From: CAZAYP01 sp964489425 [NCBI: uncultured Verrucomicrobiota bacterium]
Lineage (GTDB): Bacteria > Verrucomicrobiota > Kiritimatiellia > RZYC01
Length of the DNA stretch: 17,313 bases
NCBI GenBank assembly: GCA_964489425.1
Contig: CAZAYP010000100.1
Span: 1-17,313, forward strand
Direction of reading: 5' to 3'
Of the stretch, positions 14,324 through 17,313 are shown piece after piece. The position numbers were made by a program, and so were the translations under genes. The first letter of the stretch is position 1; every line of letters starts with the position of its first letter. Under the pieces are notes generated by a model. The model did not search any database. It saw nothing but the letters and a program-made list of their open reading frames with translations, and had not been told where the DNA came from.

Positions 14324-17313
14324 TCAGGGTTGCGCCGGGGTCGGGGTGGATTCCACGGCCGGCTGGCCTGCCGCGGCGCCTTGGGCTTTCAGGCGCAGGC
14401 TGGCGACCTCGGCCAGCGCGCTGGCCAGCTGGCGGCGCAGCTCGCTGCGCTCGTCGGTCAGCAGGCCAATCTCGCCGTCGGTGCGCAGCAGATCGGCGGT
14501 CAGCTTCTGGTTGTCCTTCTGGAAGGCCACGAATTCGGCGCGGGATTTGGCCAGCAGTTCATGGGCGGCGGCCACGCTTGCGCCCATGTCTTCCTTTTCC
14601 GCCTTCACTTGCGCCAGCTCGGTTTCCCGCGCTTTCAGGTTGGCCAGGCGTTCCTCCGTGATGCCCCGCTGGGACGCCAGCGCCTCCTGGAGGGTTGTCT
14701 TTTCGCGTTGGGCGGCTTCCAACTGGCTCTGGAGCGACTTGCGTTCCTGCTCCATGGCGCGGCGCTCGGCGCCGGTGACCGCATCGTCTTTTTCCAATTG
14801 CGCGACCTGGCTTTCCAGTTCCTGGTTGCGGCTTTGCAGCTTCTGGATCAAGCCCTGCCCGTTTTCGGCGAGCTTGCGCGCCGACTTGAAGCGATCTTCC
14901 TGGCTGCGCCACATTTCCAGTTGCTGAAGCATGGCTAGCCGCTCGCGTTCCAGCCGCTGGTTGGCGTCGCGCACGGCGGCCAGCTCTTTTTCCAAGGTGG
15001 CCAGGCGCTGCGCACTTTTCTCGTTTTGCTGATGTGCCCCTCCCAGGCTCGCCACTTCCGTCTCCAGGCGAACCAGCTGCTTGCTGCGGTCGTCCAACTG
15101 CTGTGAAAGACGTTGGGACATCTGCTCCAGTTTGTTGCGTTCCGCCTGCAGGGTATCGATTTGTTGCGTGAGCTTCTCTTTCTCCACCGCCAGGGCGCCC
15201 TGTTCTTTTTCCCGCTGCATCAGCTGCTCGGCCAAGCGGCCAATCTGCCCGCCCAGATCCCCGGATTGTGATCCCGCCGCGGCCAGGCGGTCTTCCAGGC
15301 GCGCTTTCTCGGCCGCCAGTTCAGCCACCCGCGCGGTTAAGAGGTCGCGTTCCCGCTCCAGCACCGCTTTGGTCTTGTCCGCCTCAGCCCACTGGGCCTG
15401 CGACTGGGCCAGCTCGGCCAGCCGCGCTTCTGCCGCTTGCAGCTTTTGCTGCAGTTCTTGCTGCTGCTGGCGGCTGGCGGCTTCCATGTTCTGCCGCTGC
15501 GCTTCGGCCTCGGCCAGCGTGGCGTTGCGGCTGGTTTGGCTGGTCAGCTCCGCCTGCAGCGCGGTGATCACTTTGTCGCGGTCGAGCGCCTCCTGGGACA
15601 AGGCCGCCAGCCGCTTTTCCAAGCTGGTGCGCATGGCCTGTTCCTGGGCAATAACCTTGGACGAATCCGCCTGCCCCTGCTCCAGGGCGGCCATATCCTG
15701 CAGCGCCTGATCGCGCGCCTGCCTGGCTTCCGCCAGTTGCTGGCGCGTGGTTTCCAGTTGGCGGGCAGTTTCCACAATCCCGGCCTGCTGCTGGCTGGCG
15801 GATTGTGCCGTGGCTTCGAGCTCCGCGATCCGTTGCGCCAGTTGCTGCTGCGCGGCTTTGCCGGCGGCCAGTTCCTTCTCTTGGGCAGCCAGGTTTTTTC
15901 GGGCGTCGCTGGCTTGCGCCTGGAACTCGGCGGCCCGCTCGCGCACGGTGTTCAGCTCGGTTTCGAGGGCCGCCCGCCCGCGCGCCAATTGCTCAACCCG
16001 ATCCTGCAACTCGCCGATCTGACCGTCCGCGGGGGCGGCCGCCGGCGCGTTCTTCTCCAAATCCTGGACTTGCCGGGTCAGCGCGGTAACCCGTTCCAGG
16101 GCGGCGCTGTTGACCTTCTGCAAATCATTGATCATGGCATCTTTTTCCGCGAGCTGCGTGTCAATCCCGGCGATCGACCGGGACGCGTTTTGCTGGGCCT
16201 GGCGCAGCGCCTCGATCTGGCGCGCAAGCTCGTCGCGGTCGCCGGTGACCGTTTCCAACTGGGCGGCGAGGCGGCGAGTTTCCTGGTTGTTGCTGTCGAG
16301 CGTGGCTTCGAGCTGGCGGATTTGCTCCACGGCTTTTTCCTGTTGGCCGGCCAGCTTGTCCTTCTCGGCCTTGGTTTTCTTCAACTGTTGCTCCAGCTTC
16401 TCGTGCCGGCCGGATTGGTCAGTCGCTGCCGCCATCTTTTCCTCCAGGTCGGGCAGGCGTTGCAGATCTTTGCGGGCGGCGGCCAGCTCACGCACGAGTA
16501 CTTCAGCTTGCTGTTCCGCGGAAGCCTGCGCCTGCTGTGCTGCTTGCAAGGCTTGGGCCTGCTGGGCCTGGGATTCCTGGAGGCGGTCCAGCTTCTGCTG
16601 TACCTGGGATTGTTTCTCGCGGCTTTGCTGCAAGTCTTTTTGTGCTTGGGCAAGCTGCGTGGCGGATTCTTCGTACTGTTTCCGAGCCGCTTCCAGTTGG
16701 CCGGTGCGTTCGTCCAGTTCGGCTTGGTTGCGCAGTGCGGCATCCGCTGACTTTGTCGCGTTCTGGGCATTCTGGCGTGCCACGGCCAATTCCTTGGCCA
16801 GGGAGGCCAGCACGGTCTGCGATTTTTCAAGCTCAAGCGTCTGTCGGCGGCCGGACTCCTCCAAACCGAGGCGGGATGCGTTCAAGTCCGATAGCTGCTG
16901 CTGAAGTGCCGCGCGTGCTTGTTCCATCTGTTTGGACTGCTCGGTCATATTTTGCAGGTCCTGGGCGGCTTCCGTGAGCTTTGACTGTAGCTGAACGTTC
17001 TCACGCTCCAATGACAGCATGTCGTTCTTGGTCGATTCCAGCTCGTTAACTTGGCCGGCAAGTTCAGATGCTTTTTGGGCCGCAGCAGCCAGGCTGGCCT
17101 TCAAATCCTTGTTCTGGACTTCGAGCTGGGGCAACCAGGCGAGTTCTTTCTGCGCGGCGGCGAGTTGTTGTTCCAGAGCGGCTTTGCGCTGGTCAGCGGC
17201 AGTCAGGGCCTGCTGCTGCTCGGTCGCCTTGGCCTGCAAGGCCGTCAATTCTTTGGCCAGGGCGTCCTGGGTTTTCACACGCTGAGCCAAGTCTGCCTGC
17301 TGCTGCATGACGC
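14324..17313 (-). CDS. Long coiled-coil protein, partial at window edge
   Basis: At least 994 residues are visible; the frame stays open to the right edge, so the N-terminus is missing and the ATG at 17308 is probably internal. The whole visible part is an Ala/Gln/Glu/Leu-rich heptad-type coiled coil with no cysteine that I can see and very few prolines. Exceptions are a PAAAPAD linker and two similar breaks, ELAWLPQLE and DLQRLPDLEE, about 226 residues apart (residue 59 and 285 from the internal Met). It ends in a short Pro-rich tail, VESTPTPAQP. No enzymatic motif, Walker site or membrane segment is visible in this part. A structural, scaffold or cell-envelope role is possible; SMC-like family membership cannot be judged without the missing end. 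hisF follows 9 bases after the stop. Confidence 0.85.
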   Translation of the reverse strand, partial: VMQQQADLAQRVKTQDALAKELTALQAKATEQQQALTAADQRKAALEQQLAAAQKELAWLPQLEVQNKDLKASLAAAAQKASELAGQVNELESTKNDMLSLERENVQLQSKLTEAAQDLQNMTEQSKQMEQARAALQQQLSDLNASRLGLEESGRRQTLELEKSQTVLASLAKELAVARQNAQNATKSADAALRNQAELDERTGQLEAARKQYEESATQLAQAQKDLQQSREKQSQVQQKLDRLQESQAQQAQALQAAQQAQASAEQQAEVLVRELAAARKDLQRLPDLEEKMAAATDQSGRHEKLEQQLKKTKAEKDKLAGQQEKAVEQIRQLEATLDSNNQETRRLAAQLETVTGDRDELARQIEALRQAQQNASRSIAGIDTQLAEKDAMINDLQKVNSAALERVTALTRQVQDLEKNAPAAAPADGQIGELQDRVEQLARGRAALETELNTVRERAAEFQAQASDARKNLAAQEKELAAGKAAQQQLAQRIAELEATAQSASQQQAGIVETARQLETTRQQLAEARQARDQALQDMAALEQGQADSSKVIAQEQAMRTSLEKRLAALSQEALDRDKVITALQAELTSQTSRNATLAEAEAQRQNMEAASRQQQQELQQKLQAAEARLAELAQSQAQWAEADKTKAVLERERDLLTARVAELAAEKARLEDRLAAAGSQSGDLGGQIGRLAEQLMQREKEQGALAVEKEKLTQQIDTLQAERNKLEQMSQRLSQQLDDRSKQLVRLETEVASLGGAHQQNEKSAQRLATLEKELAAVRDANQRLERERLAMLQQLEMWRSQEDRFKSARKLAENGQGLIQKLQSRNQELESQVAQLEKDDAVTGAERRAMEQERKSLQSQLEAAQREKTTLQEALASQRGITEERLANLKARETELAQVKAEKEDMGASVAAAHELLAKSRAEFVAFQKDNQKLTADLLRTDGEIGLLTDERSELRRQLASALAEVASLRLKAQGAAAGQPAVESTPTPAQP

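Noticed and set aside
15437-16750. 437-codon plus-strand frame, Leu/Phe-rich, looking like a membrane protein
   Set aside because: It is the reverse complement of Gln/Glu/Lys/Ala coiled-coil codons, which reads as Leu/Phe/Arg. No start signal supports it.

Overview
This is a GC-rich bacterial window packed with genes; no stretch over about 115 bases lacks a coding region. A lipoprotein signal peptide, a covalent-FMN/iron-sulfur membrane protein and several secreted proteins point to a Gram-negative, diderm bacterium. The housekeeping proteins (Der, GcvH, LipB, HisF, a DDILN-type prenyl synthase) would fit a deltaproteobacterium or a PVC-group lineage such as Verrucomicrobiota/Kiritimatiellota. 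The sequence alone does not decide this. No tRNA, rRNA, CRISPR array, insertion sequence or phage gene was seen.

Left block (116-7143, all minus strand). In transcription order: gcvH (glycine cleavage H protein), lipB (the octanoyltransferase that starts its lipoylation), a secreted DUF4139-type protein, a 118-residue secreted Trp-rich protein built from two repeats, and a 1338-residue multidomain membrane protein. That last protein joins a membrane-embedded spermidine-synthase-like domain to a periplasmic FMN-binding domain and a NapH/NosR-like cysteine-rich iron-sulfur membrane domain. The last three genes are spaced 12-25 bases apart and look like one transcription unit.

Middle (7144-9781). 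A divergent promoter region holding the palindrome GTTATAAC separates gcvH from der (plus strand). Der is a two-GTPase-domain ribosome assembly factor. It converges on a lipoprotein with two retropepsin-like (aspartyl-protease-like) lobes. The two stop codons sit in the opposite arms of one hairpin, which is a terminator for the lipoprotein gene.

Right block. Divergent from the lipoprotein is a soluble hybrid sensor kinase (three PAS domains, GAF, kinase core, receiver). Its last codons overlap the start of a short-chain polyprenyl diphosphate synthase (ispA-type). This pair converges on hisF, which lies 9 bases downstream of a very long, cysteine-free coiled-coil protein running off the right edge.

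The most unusual item is the 1338-residue fusion together with its two small secreted neighbours: a candidate for an uncharacterised cell-envelope redox module. The odd pairings coiled coil-hisF and kinase-ispA come next. Several start codons (der TTG, lipB TTG or CTG) are uncertain and are argued in the entries.
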